A stretch of 64,000 nt of DNA from an uncultured Holophagaceae bacterium (GTDB lineage Bacteria > Acidobacteriota > Holophagae > Holophagales > Holophagaceae): contig CAIZZF010000003.1 of assembly GCA_903937385.1 (NCBI GenBank), positions 1 to 64,000 on the forward strand. Reading direction: 5' to 3'. The notes under the pieces were generated by a model. That model worked only from the letters and a program-made list of their open reading frames with translations. It had not been told where the DNA came from and searched no databases. The translations under genes and the position numbers were made by a program. The first letter of the stretch is position 1. Each line of letters opens with the position of its first letter. Positions 18,958 to 33,241 of this stretch are shown piece by piece.

Positions 18958-19458
18958 ATGTGCAGCTTCGTACGTCTTCGGATTCAGACCGCTCTGTGGG
19001 GCACCGGGATTGCCGCACTGCTTGCCCTCGGTTGCGCCGCTCCGGGCACTGTACCAAGCTCGGCCACGGTCAATGTCGAGGTCCGTCAGGCTCTGGAGCA
19101 GTTCAACACCGCCGCCGCCGCCGGGGATGTGAAGGCCTGCCTGGCCCTCTTCGAGGACCGCGCCGACATCCTGCTGGTGGGCTCGGACAAGGGGGAGGTC
19201 TTCAAGGGCCCCGCCGCCCTGGAGGGTTGGCTCGGAGGCCTGATGCGGGGCAACCGCTTCAGCTGGGAGATGGACCGGGTGGACCTCAGCCACCACGGGG
19301 ACACCGCCTGGGCCTTCGTCGAGGGCCGCATGGTGGTCAAGGATCCCGCCGGCAAGCTGCGCTTCAAGGCACCCTACCGCTTCACCGCTGTCCTGGTGCG
19401 GCGCGGCCAGGGCTGGGCCTGGCGTCTCTTCCACGGCTCCGCGCCGGGCAAGGAGTAG
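18958..19458 (+). CDS. Lipoprotein with SnoaL/NTF2-like domain
   Basis: MCSFVRLRIQTALWGTGIAALLALGCAAPG (lipobox) then NVEVRQALEQFNTAAAAGDVKACLALFEDRADILLVGSDKGEVFKG. Confidence 0.75.
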   Translation: MCSFVRLRIQTALWGTGIAALLALGCAAPGTVPSSATVNVEVRQALEQFNTAAAAGDVKACLALFEDRADILLVGSDKGEVFKGPAALEGWLGGLMRGNRFSWEMDRVDLSHHGDTAWAFVEGRMVVKDPAGKLRFKAPYRFTAVLVRRGQGWAWRLFHGSAPGKE

Positions 19459-19479
19459 GCCGGGGCAGGGGAACTCCCC

Positions 19480-19665
19480 GTTAAACGTTTTTCATCCCCG
19501 TTCATCCCTAGCTAGAAGCTTTTCCCTGCACATGCCCCTCCGGAAATGAGCCCTCGGACCACGCCTTTCCTCCCGGGGGTGAAAGGGGGGCTGTCATCTC
19601 GGTACCCGTGTCTTCCTCCCCGTCCCAAAGTGCTATTTAGCCGGGGATGGACGGGGATAAAGATC
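19480..19665. repeat. Intergenic inverted repeat with 'catccccgttcatccc / gggatggacggggat' arms
   Basis: tttttcatccccgttcatcccta ... agccggggatggacggggataaag. Confidence 0.65.
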
Positions 19666-19720
19666 TGCACCTCGAGGTGAACGCGTCCTCCTGAGGCGGC
19701 GGCACCTGTCCCTCGCGAGA

Positions 19721-20869
19721 TCAGAACCCCACGCTGTAGGCCCCGTTCCGCATGAGTGCCACGCTGGTGCCATCGGGCATCGTCAGGTCCACGCTGAGGA
19801 CCTGCACGTCGGGCTGGGTCTCGGGGACGTAGACGCGGTCGATGTGGATGACGGCTTCGGGGCTGGAGAACTGGGCGGGGCCCACCTGGCCGCCAAAGTG
19901 GTCGCTGCGGCCGAAGGCCAGGTGCAGGCCCAGCTTCTCGTCCAGGAGGATCTCGCCCACGGGCTTCACGCCGAAGGCCGCCAGCACGCCCAGGCCCAGC
20001 TCCGCGAGGTTGCCGTAGGCGGGCTCGCGCTGGAGGTGCTCGACTTCCTTCCGGGAGGCGGGGCCTTCCGATAGCACGGCCACGGCGACGTTGCCCTCGA
20101 TGCGGTAGCGGACGACCTCGGCGCCGAACTGCACAGGCATGATGCCGGCCGTGCGGCTGGCGTCGCCGGGCCGCTCGCCCTCGTAGGGCACGATGTAGGC
20201 CTCGCCCGAGGGCAGGTTGCCCGCCACGCCGGGTTCGGGCAGCAGGCCCCCGGAGGCGTGCCCCGTGCGGTGGCGCAGGTCCAGGTGCAGCGCGCACTCG
20301 CCGGCAGGTGTGCCGAAGCGGAAGGCCGCGCCCTCGGCCCGGTCGAGCAGGTCCTTGAGCAGGTTCACCCGGCGATTCACCTCGGTGTAGTCCAGGCGCA
20401 GGGCGGGGATCATGTCCGCGCGGAAGCCGGGCATGGTGGCGGCGCGGATGGGGTGCTTCTTCGCCGCCAGCTTCAGGGGCGCCGTGGCCGAGAACTTGGT
20501 CAGGGCGATGAGGATGGGATGCTCCGCGTAGAGCTCCGCGAAGCTCAGGGAGGCGGCCGGATCCAGGGCTTCCGAGGCGGGCAGGGGGCCGCCGGTGTGC
20601 AGCCAGACCTGCTCGGGCAGGTCGCCGTTGTTGGTGTGGATGTTGGGATAGATGGCCAGGTGCGTGGCCAGCCCCAGGTCCGAGTCCAGGGCTTTCAGCT
20701 GCGCGGCCCAGTCCGCAGCCATGGCCCGCCGCGCGGCCCAGTCGGCGTCATCCGGCACCTGCGCGTCCGGCAGGTCCACCAGGATGGCCAGCGCCTTTTC
20801 CCCTGGCCGAGGCACGAACACCCGCCGCACCAGCGCCACCAGCTCAGGACCTGTCAGCCGCTCGGTCAT
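19721..20869 (-). CDS. M29-family-like aminopeptidase (AmpS/aminopeptidase T type)
   Basis: CALHLDLRHRTGHASGGLLPEPGVAGNLPSGEAYIVPYEG, YGNLAELGLGVLAAFGVKPVGEILLDEKLGLHLAFGRSDHFGG. Confidence 0.75.
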   Translation of the reverse strand: MTERLTGPELVALVRRVFVPRPGEKALAILVDLPDAQVPDDADWAARRAMAADWAAQLKALDSDLGLATHLAIYPNIHTNNGDLPEQVWLHTGGPLPASEALDPAASLSFAELYAEHPILIALTKFSATAPLKLAAKKHPIRAATMPGFRADMIPALRLDYTEVNRRVNLLKDLLDRAEGAAFRFGTPAGECALHLDLRHRTGHASGGLLPEPGVAGNLPSGEAYIVPYEGERPGDASRTAGIMPVQFGAEVVRYRIEGNVAVAVLSEGPASRKEVEHLQREPAYGNLAELGLGVLAAFGVKPVGEILLDEKLGLHLAFGRSDHFGGQVGPAQFSSPEAVIHIDRVYVPETQPDVQVLSVDLTMPDGTSVALMRNGAYSVGF

Positions 20870-21031
20870 GAAAGCCTCCGACAGGGAGGATGCCACAGAC
20901 CGCCAGCCTCCGCGCCCATCTGCTTCCTCGTCCCCTCACGACAAGGGCTGCCTCACCTGAGCTGCCTATCCGTCTCCTGCTCCCTGCTGGTTTGGGGTAT
21001 AAGAGGGGGCAGAAACCCAAGGAATGTCCGA

Positions 21032-21967
21032 TCAGGGATTCACCTTGAGCGACCATTGCCAGGTGTGGGTTGCGTTACCTTCCACCGGATCTGAGCCGGT
21101 GCAGAGCCAGGTATAGGAGACCAGCTTGATTCCCTCATTGGTCCAGGGATCCATGATTGTCACTTCCTGTCCGCTGTTCCGAGTGTCCCAGCCGATCCCC
21201 AGCAGGATGTGACCGCCTCCGGTTGACCACGCCCAGTTGACATAGAACGGGCGGTTGGCTCCGATTTCCGCCTGGATCGTGGGGAAGGTCAGTGCCGCGC
21301 TGCTGCCAGTGCAGGGCTTGCCATAGTGGGCCATGAAATCCGTGACACTGGGAGCGGGGCCATAGAGGGCTTCAATGGGTATGTTGGCGGTGGTGTCGGA
21401 CCAGGCGAAAGTGGCATTCCCACACGCGTAGTTGATGCTCCGAACATAGTTCACGATGCTGCACTGGGTCTGGGGAGTCCCAAGAAAGGCCAGGATGCTC
21501 GCACCCGAGGCAGCCCAGCACCATTGGCTGTGTTCCTGGATCTGCTGCGGGCAGTTCAGCGTCTGGAAGGAACCCACGCTGGTCTGGTTGACCTTGATCT
21601 GGATGATCGTGGTGGTGTATCCGGTGGCGTTCGTGGCTGTCACGGTGTAGGACGTGGCGGGGGAAGCCGCAGTCGGAGTGCCAGAAATGCTTCCGGTCAC
21701 GCTGTTGAGAGCAAGCCCTGCGGGCAGTCCGGGCGTGATGCTGAAACTCGCCACCGTTCCCGTCACGCTGGCCTGATCAGGCGTGATGCCAACGCCCACG
21801 GTGGCCACCAGGCTGGCCTGCGAATAGGAGAGATTGCTGGGAGCCGGAACCGGAGCCGTCGGTGTGGAAGAGGAGCTGCCGCCCCCGCAATGAAGGGTCA
21901 AGGGCACCAGGAGAGGCACAGAAAAGGTATAGACGAGGGCTCTTATCAGGCGAGGAAGGAAGTGCAT
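21032..21967 (-). CDS. Secreted lipoprotein: putative Ig (He_PIG) domain + papain-like (C39/C70, AvrRpt2-like) cysteine peptidase
   Basis: LHCGGGSSSS lipobox; ITPGLPAGLALNSVTGSISGTPTAASPATSYTVTATN; NCPQQIQEHSQWCWAASGASILAFLG, GGGHILLGIGWD, DPW catalytic-like motifs. Confidence 0.8.
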   Translation of the reverse strand: MHFLPRLIRALVYTFSVPLLVPLTLHCGGGSSSSTPTAPVPAPSNLSYSQASLVATVGVGITPDQASVTGTVASFSITPGLPAGLALNSVTGSISGTPTAASPATSYTVTATNATGYTTTIIQIKVNQTSVGSFQTLNCPQQIQEHSQWCWAASGASILAFLGTPQTQCSIVNYVRSINYACGNATFAWSDTTANIPIEALYGPAPSVTDFMAHYGKPCTGSSAALTFPTIQAEIGANRPFYVNWAWSTGGGHILLGIGWDTRNSGQEVTIMDPWTNEGIKLVSYTWLCTGSDPVEGNATHTWQWSLKVNP

Positions 21968-22035
21968 GGGACCTCCTGGATCAGATGAGCCCAGCTTGAC
22001 AGGCTCTGGTTATTATTTCTCCGGAGGCCCCCCCC

Positions 22036-22659
22036 ATGGCCAGATCTGGAAATTTTGTATTGGTGATGCTGCTCGTTGCTTGTGCCATCCGAGTGCAAGC
22101 CCAGGTTCCCAGCGCCAAGCTCTGGAGCAATGGGACCGCGAAGGCGGCTGAATACCGAGCCGTCGCCCAGGCTGATCTCGCTCGCCGCCTTGCCACCCTG
22201 TCGGATGCTGACGAGAGACCGGTTCCTTCGGGCTTCCCCTACGATGTTCAGACCCTTCGCGAGCTGCGGACAGCAACCATCGGCTACGGATTTGAGGTCT
22301 TCACCCTGCCTCCCGCCGCACTGAAGTCTGAGCAGCCGGTGGAGCAGGGCGTCGTCTCTACAGGAACCTGGCGCTTCATGGTGATGGTTGGCAGTCGCCC
22401 CGTGGCCCTGATGACCCTGGCCAGCATGTCGGGCGAGATGCGGGTGGTGGAAGTCGGCGCCGCGAAACTCGCCAAATTGATCGAAGCCATGGCGTCCCGT
22501 CACGCCAACAGTGCGGACCGCCTGCGTTTCATCCGAGTCTACGAGGCTCACCAGGACATCCTGGAAGTGGCAACTTCCGATGCCCCTCCCAGGTATGAGC
22601 GCCTTGCCTCGCCAGGCGTGCTGCTGGAGGGGAAGGACGTCCGGACCCTTCTGCCCTGA
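22036..22659 (+). CDS. Secreted hypothetical protein (207 aa), divergent from the C39/C70 peptidase
   Basis: MARSGNFVLVMLLVACAIRVQAQVPSAKLW signal peptide; full-length ORF. Confidence 0.7.
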   Translation: MARSGNFVLVMLLVACAIRVQAQVPSAKLWSNGTAKAAEYRAVAQADLARRLATLSDADERPVPSGFPYDVQTLRELRTATIGYGFEVFTLPPAALKSEQPVEQGVVSTGTWRFMVMVGSRPVALMTLASMSGEMRVVEVGAAKLAKLIEAMASRHANSADRLRFIRVYEAHQDILEVATSDAPPRYERLASPGVLLEGKDVRTLLP

Positions 22660-22666
22660 TTGCCGT

Positions 22667-24202
<1,536 letters not shown>

Positions 24203-24229
24203 CGAGACTCCAGAGCTGCAGAACGAAGA

Positions 24230-24256
24230 ACCCCCCGACGGTGAGGTGCGGGGGGT
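24230..24256 (-). terminator. Attenuator terminator hairpin upstream of ilvA
   Basis: On minus strand ACCCCCCG-caccucaccgu-CGGGGGGU followed by UUCUUCGUU. Confidence 0.75.
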
Positions 24257-24283
24257 GGCAGGGAACGAAGGGGTAAACCCGTC

Positions 24284-24337
24284 CTAGCCACCCTGGGGGA
24301 TGCTAATGGACAGAATAATCGGGGAGGTGGCGGCCAT
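24284..24337 (-). CDS. Ile-rich leader peptide MAATSPIILSISIPQGG (ilvA attenuation leader)
   Basis: ATG GCC GCC ACC TCC CCG ATT ATT CTG TCC ATT AGC ATC CCC CAG GGT GGC TAG, immediately 5' of antiterminator/terminator and ilvA. Confidence 0.75.
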   Translation of the reverse strand: MAATSPIILSISIPQGG

Positions 24338-24496
24338 CGGTGCTCTCAAGCGTGGTGATGATTCAGCCTAGCAGCCACCGCCCCGCCCCACAAGGCGGCG
24401 CCGCCCCGCCGGGCTCCCGGGCTGGCAGAATGGAAGCATGACGAACTCTCTGCTTGAGCCATCGCCCTTCGCGGCACTCCCCTTGGAGGCGGCGGC

Positions 24497-25213
24497 ATGG
24501 TGAAGGCGCGGAGCTGGGGTCGGCGGGTCCTCAAGGCCCTGGGCTGGGCCCTGGGCCTGTTTCTGGGCCTGAACCTGCTCCTGGTGCTGGTCTTCCGCTT
24601 CGTCCCGGTGCCCAGCTCCGGCCTGATGGTGCAGCGCCGGCTGGAGGCCTGGTCCGGGGACAAGTCCTACACGGCCCGCCACCGCTGGGTGCCCCTGGAG
24701 GAGATCTCCCCCAGCCTGGGCGTGGCGGTGATCGCAGCCGAGGACCAGAACTTCGCCGACCACTTCGGCTTCGACTGGCAGGCCATCGAGAAGGCCGTGC
24801 AGCACAACGAGACCAGCCGCCGCAAGCGGGGCGCCTCTACCGTCTCCCAGCAGACCGCCAAGAACCTCTTCCTCTGGAGCAGCCGCTCCTGGACCCGGAA
24901 GGGCCTGGAAGCCTGGTTCACCCTGCTGATCGAGGCCGGCTGGTCCAAGAAGCGGATTCTGGAGGTCTATCTCAACATCGTGGAGTTCGGCGACGGGGTC
25001 TACGGGGCCGAGGCTGCGGCCCGGACCTTCTTCGGCAAGCCCGCCAAGCGCCTCACGCCCAGCGAGGCGGCCCTGCTGGCGGCGGTGCTGCCCAACCCCC
25101 GGAAGTTCCACGCCAACGCGCCCAGCGACTACATCCGGGGTCGCCAGGCCTGGATCCTGAACCAGATGCGGCAGCTGGGCGGGGACCAGGTGGTCAAGGA
25201 CCTGGAGAGCTAA
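24497..25213 (+). CDS. mtgA: Monofunctional biosynthetic peptidoglycan transglycosylase
   Basis: [80 protein letters not shown]. Confidence 0.94.
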   Translation: MVKARSWGRRVLKALGWALGLFLGLNLLLVLVFRFVPVPSSGLMVQRRLEAWSGDKSYTARHRWVPLEEISPSLGVAVIAAEDQNFADHFGFDWQAIEKAVQHNETSRRKRGASTVSQQTAKNLFLWSSRSWTRKGLEAWFTLLIEAGWSKKRILEVYLNIVEFGDGVYGAEAAARTFFGKPAKRLTPSEAALLAAVLPNPRKFHANAPSDYIRGRQAWILNQMRQLGGDQVVKDLES

Positions 25214-25318
25214 CAGTCCGCTGCCGGGCCGGCGGACGGATGTCACGATTCAAGACCCGCTGGTTTTCTTCCTGGATGCCCGCTATAGAATGGGGTCACC
25301 CATCCAGGAGGATCACCC

Positions 25319-26305
25319 ATGAAGACCCCCGTTCGCGTGGCTGTCACCGGCGCCGCCGGCCAGATCGGATACAGCCTGCTCTTCCGCATCGCCAGTGGCG
25401 CGATGCTGGGCGCAGATCAGCCCGTGATCCTCCAGCTCCTGGAGATCACCCCCGCCCTGAAGGCGCTCAACGGCGTCGTCATGGAGCTCAACGACTGTGC
25501 CTTCCCCCTGCTGGCGGGCGTCGTGACTTCCGACGATCCCATGGTGGCCTTCAAGGATGCCGACTACGCTCTGCTCGTGGGCGCCCTGCCGCGCAAGGCC
25601 GGCATGGAGCGGGCCGACCTGCTGAACGCCAATGGCGGCATCTTCAAGCCCCAGGGCCACGCCCTGAGTGAAGTGGCCAGCCGCAATGTGCGCGTCCTCG
25701 TGGTGGGCAACCCCGCCAACACGAACGCCTTCATCGCGCTCTCCAACGCCCCCAAGCTCAAGCCCAGCCAGTTCCACGCCATGGTGCGCCTCGACCACAA
25801 CCGCGCGATCTCCCAGCTGGCCGCCAAGACCGGCGCCCCCGTCACGGCCATCAAGCAGATGACCATCTGGGGCAACCACAGCGTCACCCAGTTCCCCGAC
25901 CTCTACCACGCCACCGTGGACGGCAAGTGCGCCTACGACCTGGTCAACGACCACGCCTGGTATGAGAGCTCCTACATTCCCACCGTCGCCAAGCGCGGCG
26001 CCGCCATCATCGAGGCCCGTGGCCTCAGCAGCGCCGCCAGCGCCGCCAGCGCCGCCATCGACCACATGAAGAGCTGGGCTCTGGGCACCCCCGAGGGTGA
26101 CTGGACCAGCATGGCGTTTCCCTCCGACGGCAGCTACGGCGTCCCCGAGGGTCTGGTCTACGGCTTCCCCGTCACGGTCAAGGACGGCAACGTCAAGATC
26201 GTCCAGGGTCTGGAGATCAACGCCTTCAGCCGCGCCAAGATGGACGCCACCGCCAAGGAACTGGGCGAGGAGCGCGACGCCGTCAAGGAACTGGGTCTCA
26301 TCTAG
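25319..26305 (+). CDS. mdh: Malate dehydrogenase (NAD-dependent)
   Basis: [76 protein letters not shown]. Confidence 0.96.
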   Translation: MKTPVRVAVTGAAGQIGYSLLFRIASGAMLGADQPVILQLLEITPALKALNGVVMELNDCAFPLLAGVVTSDDPMVAFKDADYALLVGALPRKAGMERADLLNANGGIFKPQGHALSEVASRNVRVLVVGNPANTNAFIALSNAPKLKPSQFHAMVRLDHNRAISQLAAKTGAPVTAIKQMTIWGNHSVTQFPDLYHATVDGKCAYDLVNDHAWYESSYIPTVAKRGAAIIEARGLSSAASAASAAIDHMKSWALGTPEGDWTSMAFPSDGSYGVPEGLVYGFPVTVKDGNVKIVQGLEINAFSRAKMDATAKELGEERDAVKELGLI

Positions 26306-26318
26306 CCGGAGCCAGACG

Positions 26319-26356
26319 AACAAGGCGCGCGGGGGGCGACCCCCGCGCGCCTTGTT
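26319..26356. terminator. Strong 17-bp-stem bidirectional terminator-like hairpin
   Basis: AACAAGGCGCGCGGGGG-gcga-CCCCCGCGCGCCTTGTT between convergent mdh and the 26376 CDS. Confidence 0.8.
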
Positions 26357-26375
26357 CCGTCCGGGATGCTGGCGC

Positions 26376-26723
26376 TCAGGCGGTCTGCTCACCCATGTAG
26401 AAGGTGTAGGCCACCTGGAAGGAGCAGTAGTCCCCGAGCACATTGATGCGAAAGGAAATGAAGAGGGGTCGATGATGGATCTGCCCGATCTGGAGCGGAG
26501 CCTCGGGACCGGCGTTGTGGCGCGGGTTGGTCATGGTGATGACGAGGCGCTCCGGGTCCGCCCGCTGCCAGGCGATGCCGGGGGTCCCCTCCTCGCTGCG
26601 CTGGACGCGGAAGGTGGTCCAGAGGGGCGGCTGTTCGGTGAGCAGGCAGTCCACGTCGTGCATGCCCATCGAATCGACGGTCCCACTGTCCAGCACTTCC
26701 AGGTTACCGGTGGTCACTCTCAT
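26376..26723 (-). CDS. Hypothetical protein, DUF6864-like
   Basis: MRVTTGNLEVLDSGTVDSMG...HRPLFISFRINVLGDYCSFQVAYTFYMGEQTA; family assignment from memory. Confidence 0.55.
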   Translation of the reverse strand: MRVTTGNLEVLDSGTVDSMGMHDVDCLLTEQPPLWTTFRVQRSEEGTPGIAWQRADPERLVITMTNPRHNAGPEAPLQIGQIHHRPLFISFRINVLGDYCSFQVAYTFYMGEQTA

Positions 26724-26804
26724 GGGGCTCCCAGGTGCAGGGGCCGAGTCCACCCTGCGCCTTCATCCTAAGTCGTTGTTCTCCAAGATCCTCTGTGATA
26801 AAAC

Positions 26805-27206
26805 CTAGACAATGGCAGGCCGTTCTAAGAGGATGCCTGGGGCCGGGGACTCGGGCTTGTAGTAGGCGAGGCGGCCCGGGAGGCAGGACAGGATGGCCCC
26901 GCCACGGTGCAGGCAGATCTCGTTGAGGGCCTGGGCCAGGGGGAGTTCCCGGCCATCGCATCTGAGGCCATCGACCATGATGTGGCAAGTGGGTCCGGCC
27001 CCCTTCGATTTGAGGAGCTGCTCGAGTCCGGCGGGGAAGTCCTGGTCGCCGGGGACCTCGGTGCCGAGCTCGGAGACATAGGGCAGGTGCCGGTTCAGGC
27101 GGCTGAGGATCTCCTGGCGCCGCTTGGGCAGCGCCAGAAAGTGGATCCAGCGCGCCCGCTGGGCCGAGGCGATGAAGGCCTTCACAAAAGCTTCTTCGTG
27201 ACCCAT
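26805..27206 (-). CDS. Hypothetical protein (133 aa)
   Basis: MGHEEAFVKAFIASAQRARWIHFLALPKRRQEILSRLNRHLPYVSEL...; ORF spacing and composition. Confidence 0.6.
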   Translation of the reverse strand: MGHEEAFVKAFIASAQRARWIHFLALPKRRQEILSRLNRHLPYVSELGTEVPGDQDFPAGLEQLLKSKGAGPTCHIMVDGLRCDGRELPLAQALNEICLHRGGAILSCLPGRLAYYKPESPAPGILLERPAIV

Positions 27207-27251
27207 GGGGAGACTCCTCGGAGATGCATTACAACCTGCGCAAAAAAAGCT

Positions 27252-27376
27252 AATCAGCCACCGATGAACACCGATAACTGCTGATTAAAAGCTGATAAAG
27301 AAAGAGCTAAAAAGAAACTTATAATAGTTTTTATCATGTCTTAATCCTGCTTTCATCGGTGTTCATCGGTGGCTTA
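27252..27376. repeat. Intergenic long inverted repeat, same family as 143-255
   Basis: agccaccgatgaacaccgat...gctgattaaaagctgataaagaaag ... ctttcatcggtgttcatcggtggct. Confidence 0.85.
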
Positions 27377-27415
27377 GTTTTTCTTGTTCTTGTTTCCTGT
27401 GAATTCAAAGCGGGA

Positions 27416-28072
27416 TCAGGCCGGCTCGGCGAGCAGCAGGCGGTTCTTGGGGGTGATGTCGCCGGGGATCAGCTGGGTGTAGACCCGGTAGCCCTGGGCG
27501 CGCAGCCGTGCCACCCGGGTGGCGTCCATGGCCAGGGGACCGTCCAGCCAGCCCTCCAGGCCGCCGAGATCACCCGTCTTCAGGTCGTGGCAGCAGGGCA
27601 GCACTGCCACGGTGGCCCCGGCCGCCACAGCCCGCGCCAGGATCAAGTCCGTCAGCCCGCCGCAGGCATGGGCCGAGACCACCAGATCTCCGGAAGTCAG
27701 AGGCACCTGGCTCAGGTCGGTCTCCAGGAACTGCACCCGGCCCGCCAGCCGCGGCCAGGCCGCGCCCAGGGATTCCACCAGGGTCGCGGCGCTCTTCGGC
27801 AGGCGCAGGTCCACCGCCAGGGCCTCCGGGGAGCTGTCGTCCAGCAGCAGGAGCACCTGGGCCAGCAAGCCATGACCGCAGGCCAGGTCCACGACGCGCC
27901 GGCCCCGGAAGCGCCGCCGCACCCGGCGGGCCATCTCCCAGGCTTCAAAGAGCTCCTTGCGCGGCAGGCACCCGGCCGCACAGACGGCCCTGGCAATGGC
28001 GTCGAAGAGGGTCGCCCCGCTGAACTGAGGCAGGAGCTTCGGGGTCAGCCGGTTGCGGGAGGAGCGGTCCAT
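27416..28072 (-). CDS. Class I SAM-dependent methyltransferase
   Basis: GRRVVDLACGHGLLAQVLLLLDDSSPEALAVDLRLP, VSAHACGGLTDLILARAVAAGATVAVLPCCHD. Confidence 0.78.
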   Translation of the reverse strand: MDRSSRNRLTPKLLPQFSGATLFDAIARAVCAAGCLPRKELFEAWEMARRVRRRFRGRRVVDLACGHGLLAQVLLLLDDSSPEALAVDLRLPKSAATLVESLGAAWPRLAGRVQFLETDLSQVPLTSGDLVVSAHACGGLTDLILARAVAAGATVAVLPCCHDLKTGDLGGLEGWLDGPLAMDATRVARLRAQGYRVYTQLIPGDITPKNRLLLAEPA

Positions 28073-28197
28073 GGGGCAGAGGTTCCTGGGGTCGGGGCAT
28101 CGGAGGGCGCGGGGATGCCACGGGAGCCGCACCCAAGGACAGCTTACGGGATCAGGGGCTGGGCGCCGGGAGGATCCTTCCGCCCGCCCAGCTTCCC

Positions 28198-29010
28198 TCA
28201 GGCCAGCCCAGGGTCAGCCGGCCTCGCGTCCAGCAGCAGCCTGCCCATGGTCCGCTTGATCGAATCTCGATGGAGCGTAAACACGACGCTGAGGATCGTG
28301 GCCAGCTCGACATAGTTGATACCCCGGGCCTCCGGGTTCTCCACGCCATTGTGCGGAGCACAGTGCCGATCGGTCTCCTCGGCAAGGTGGACCCGGCAGA
28401 CCAGGGGCCGCACGGGCCAGATGCGGCAGCTCCTCTCGGCCGGATCCAGAAAGAGGCAGGACTGATCTTCCGGCGCCTGATCGTTCCAGGTGGTCTCTCC
28501 GGTGTGGTCCCCCCGGCTGTCGATGGTCACGTGCGCCAGCTGGCGGGAGGCCTTGTCGTAGTCAATCTCCAGCCCCTGGGCCTGGCAGGTGGCCAGGATG
28601 CCGGCGGCCTCTTCAGAGGTGCAATAGACCAGCTCGTGGCAGCAGTTGGCACAGCCCCGGTGGCAGAAGGGGGGCGGGTAGCCGAACCGCTGATCCCGCT
28701 GGATCAGGGCTTCGATCAAGGCATCGACTTCAGCGTGGATGAGGGTCGTTCGATTAGGCCCCGCCTCCAGATAGCGTTCAGCAATCCCCCGGAACGCCTT
28801 CCAGGGGGTCTCGGCCGAGCCGCCTTCCAGGTCCTCCAGGAGGTTCCCATAGAGCAGCAGGTCGCCCTCCTTGATGAGGTGCTCCTCCACCCACCGGCGG
28901 TCCTCGTCGCGGGGTGAGGCCTGCTGGACTCTCGTGCCGATTGACCCACAGCAGTGTTTGACTTTCTTCCTGCTGCCACAGGTGCAGGGGGCATTACGAC
29001 CCGTCTTCAT
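28198..29010 (-). CDS. YkgJ-type cysteine cluster protein with N-terminal SEC-C motif
   Basis: APCTCGSRKKVKHCCGS; CHRGCANCCHELVYCT; CLFLDPAERSCRIWPVRPLVCRVH. Confidence 0.85.
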   Translation of the reverse strand: MKTGRNAPCTCGSRKKVKHCCGSIGTRVQQASPRDEDRRWVEEHLIKEGDLLLYGNLLEDLEGGSAETPWKAFRGIAERYLEAGPNRTTLIHAEVDALIEALIQRDQRFGYPPPFCHRGCANCCHELVYCTSEEAAGILATCQAQGLEIDYDKASRQLAHVTIDSRGDHTGETTWNDQAPEDQSCLFLDPAERSCRIWPVRPLVCRVHLAEETDRHCAPHNGVENPEARGINYVELATILSVVFTLHRDSIKRTMGRLLLDARPADPGLA

Positions 29011-29063
29011 GGCGCGGCCTCAATCCGTTGGCGGTGCCTTGCAGCCCAGTCTGGGACGAGCAA

Positions 29064-29084
29064 AAGGCCCCGACGTGGGGCCTT
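29064..29084 (-). terminator. nrdJ terminator
   Basis: AAGGCCCC-cacgt-GGGGCCTTTTG reading on minus strand just past nrdJ stop. Confidence 0.75.
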
Positions 29085-29108
29085 CGCTCTTGATCGTGTC
29101 AGGGGCAC

Positions 29109-32516
<3,408 letters not shown>

Positions 32517-32665
32517 GGTCAGTCCTGGGCTCAAGATTAATGTTGGAACAAATAGAGGAGTGCGTGCGCTAATCCAGGAAAGTCACAACCTTTCCAGAGG
32601 CGTGCAACGCCACCCCAAAAAACGGGGGTTTTTGCATACGACCTCTAGGGGTTGTGCCGGAGATC

Positions 32666-32695
32666 AAGGATCGCCCCAAGATGTAGGGGTGTCAA
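32666..32695 (-). promoter_or_regulatory. Putative nrdJ promoter with NrdR-box-like palindrome between -35 and -10
   Basis: Minus strand TTGACA-CCCCTACATCTTGGGGC-GATCCT; palindromic CCCCTACATCTTGGGG. Confidence 0.45.
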
Positions 32696-33150
32696 GAGGC
32701 GACGAGCGGATTTTGCCAGCGCAAAAATAGCACCAATCAGGGGTTCAGGGCGCAGGTAGGCAAGAGACTCCAGGTTGGTGGAGGGGAGGCGGTTTCCACG
32801 GGTGGCTCGGGACTCTGGGCGACCCTGGGGAGGAGCCCCCTCCGCCGCCAGAAGCTGAAACCCTTCAGGCGTTGCCCAACCTGGGAAATAGCGGATCTGA
32901 AGCTCGTCAGTGGACTCGTGCATCCCTAGATAAGGAGTGACCCCGGGGGTGGCTCCGCCGGGCGAAGCTTGCCCCAGGCAGGTAAGCAATGAAACGTAAG
33001 ACCCCCGGAAGGGGTGGCGCCTTGAGGCGATGAGCTCTCGAGGCTGCTGGGAGAAAGGCCATGTGGCCCAAGGCGTTCCGGGTCCTCGGGCCATCTTGCA
33101 GCCTGGCTCAGGTGGCGCCCGGGTCCCTATCCCGGCTAGGCTGAAGGCAA

Positions 33151-33241
33151 GCCGGGCCCCATGCATCGGGGTGCGACGAACCGGGTCAGATCGGAAGAAG
33201 CAGCCCTAAGTCGTTACGTCGAGTGCCGTGGCAAGCCCGGC
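33151..33241 (+). ncRNA. ffs: Bacterial SRP RNA (4.5S-type)
   Basis: Conserved domain IV 'ccgggtcagatcggaagaagcagccctaag'; closing stem GCCGGGC (33151-33157) / GCCCGGC (33235-33241). Confidence 0.85.

Noticed and set aside
25280-25318. Promoter-like TATAGAAT upstream of mdh
   Set aside because: Plausible -10 but no convincing -35 at correct spacing; not reported as a feature
32881-32940. Hammerhead-like string 'actgacgag' on the minus strand upstream of nrdJ
   Set aside because: Lacks the conserved GAAA core segment and flanking stems; coincidental
32645-33166. 173-aa minus-strand ORF upstream of nrdJ
   Set aside because: Overlaps the proposed nrdJ promoter and the start of SRP RNA on the other strand; no domain recognised. 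A shorter version starting at MHESTDELQIRYF cannot be fully excluded
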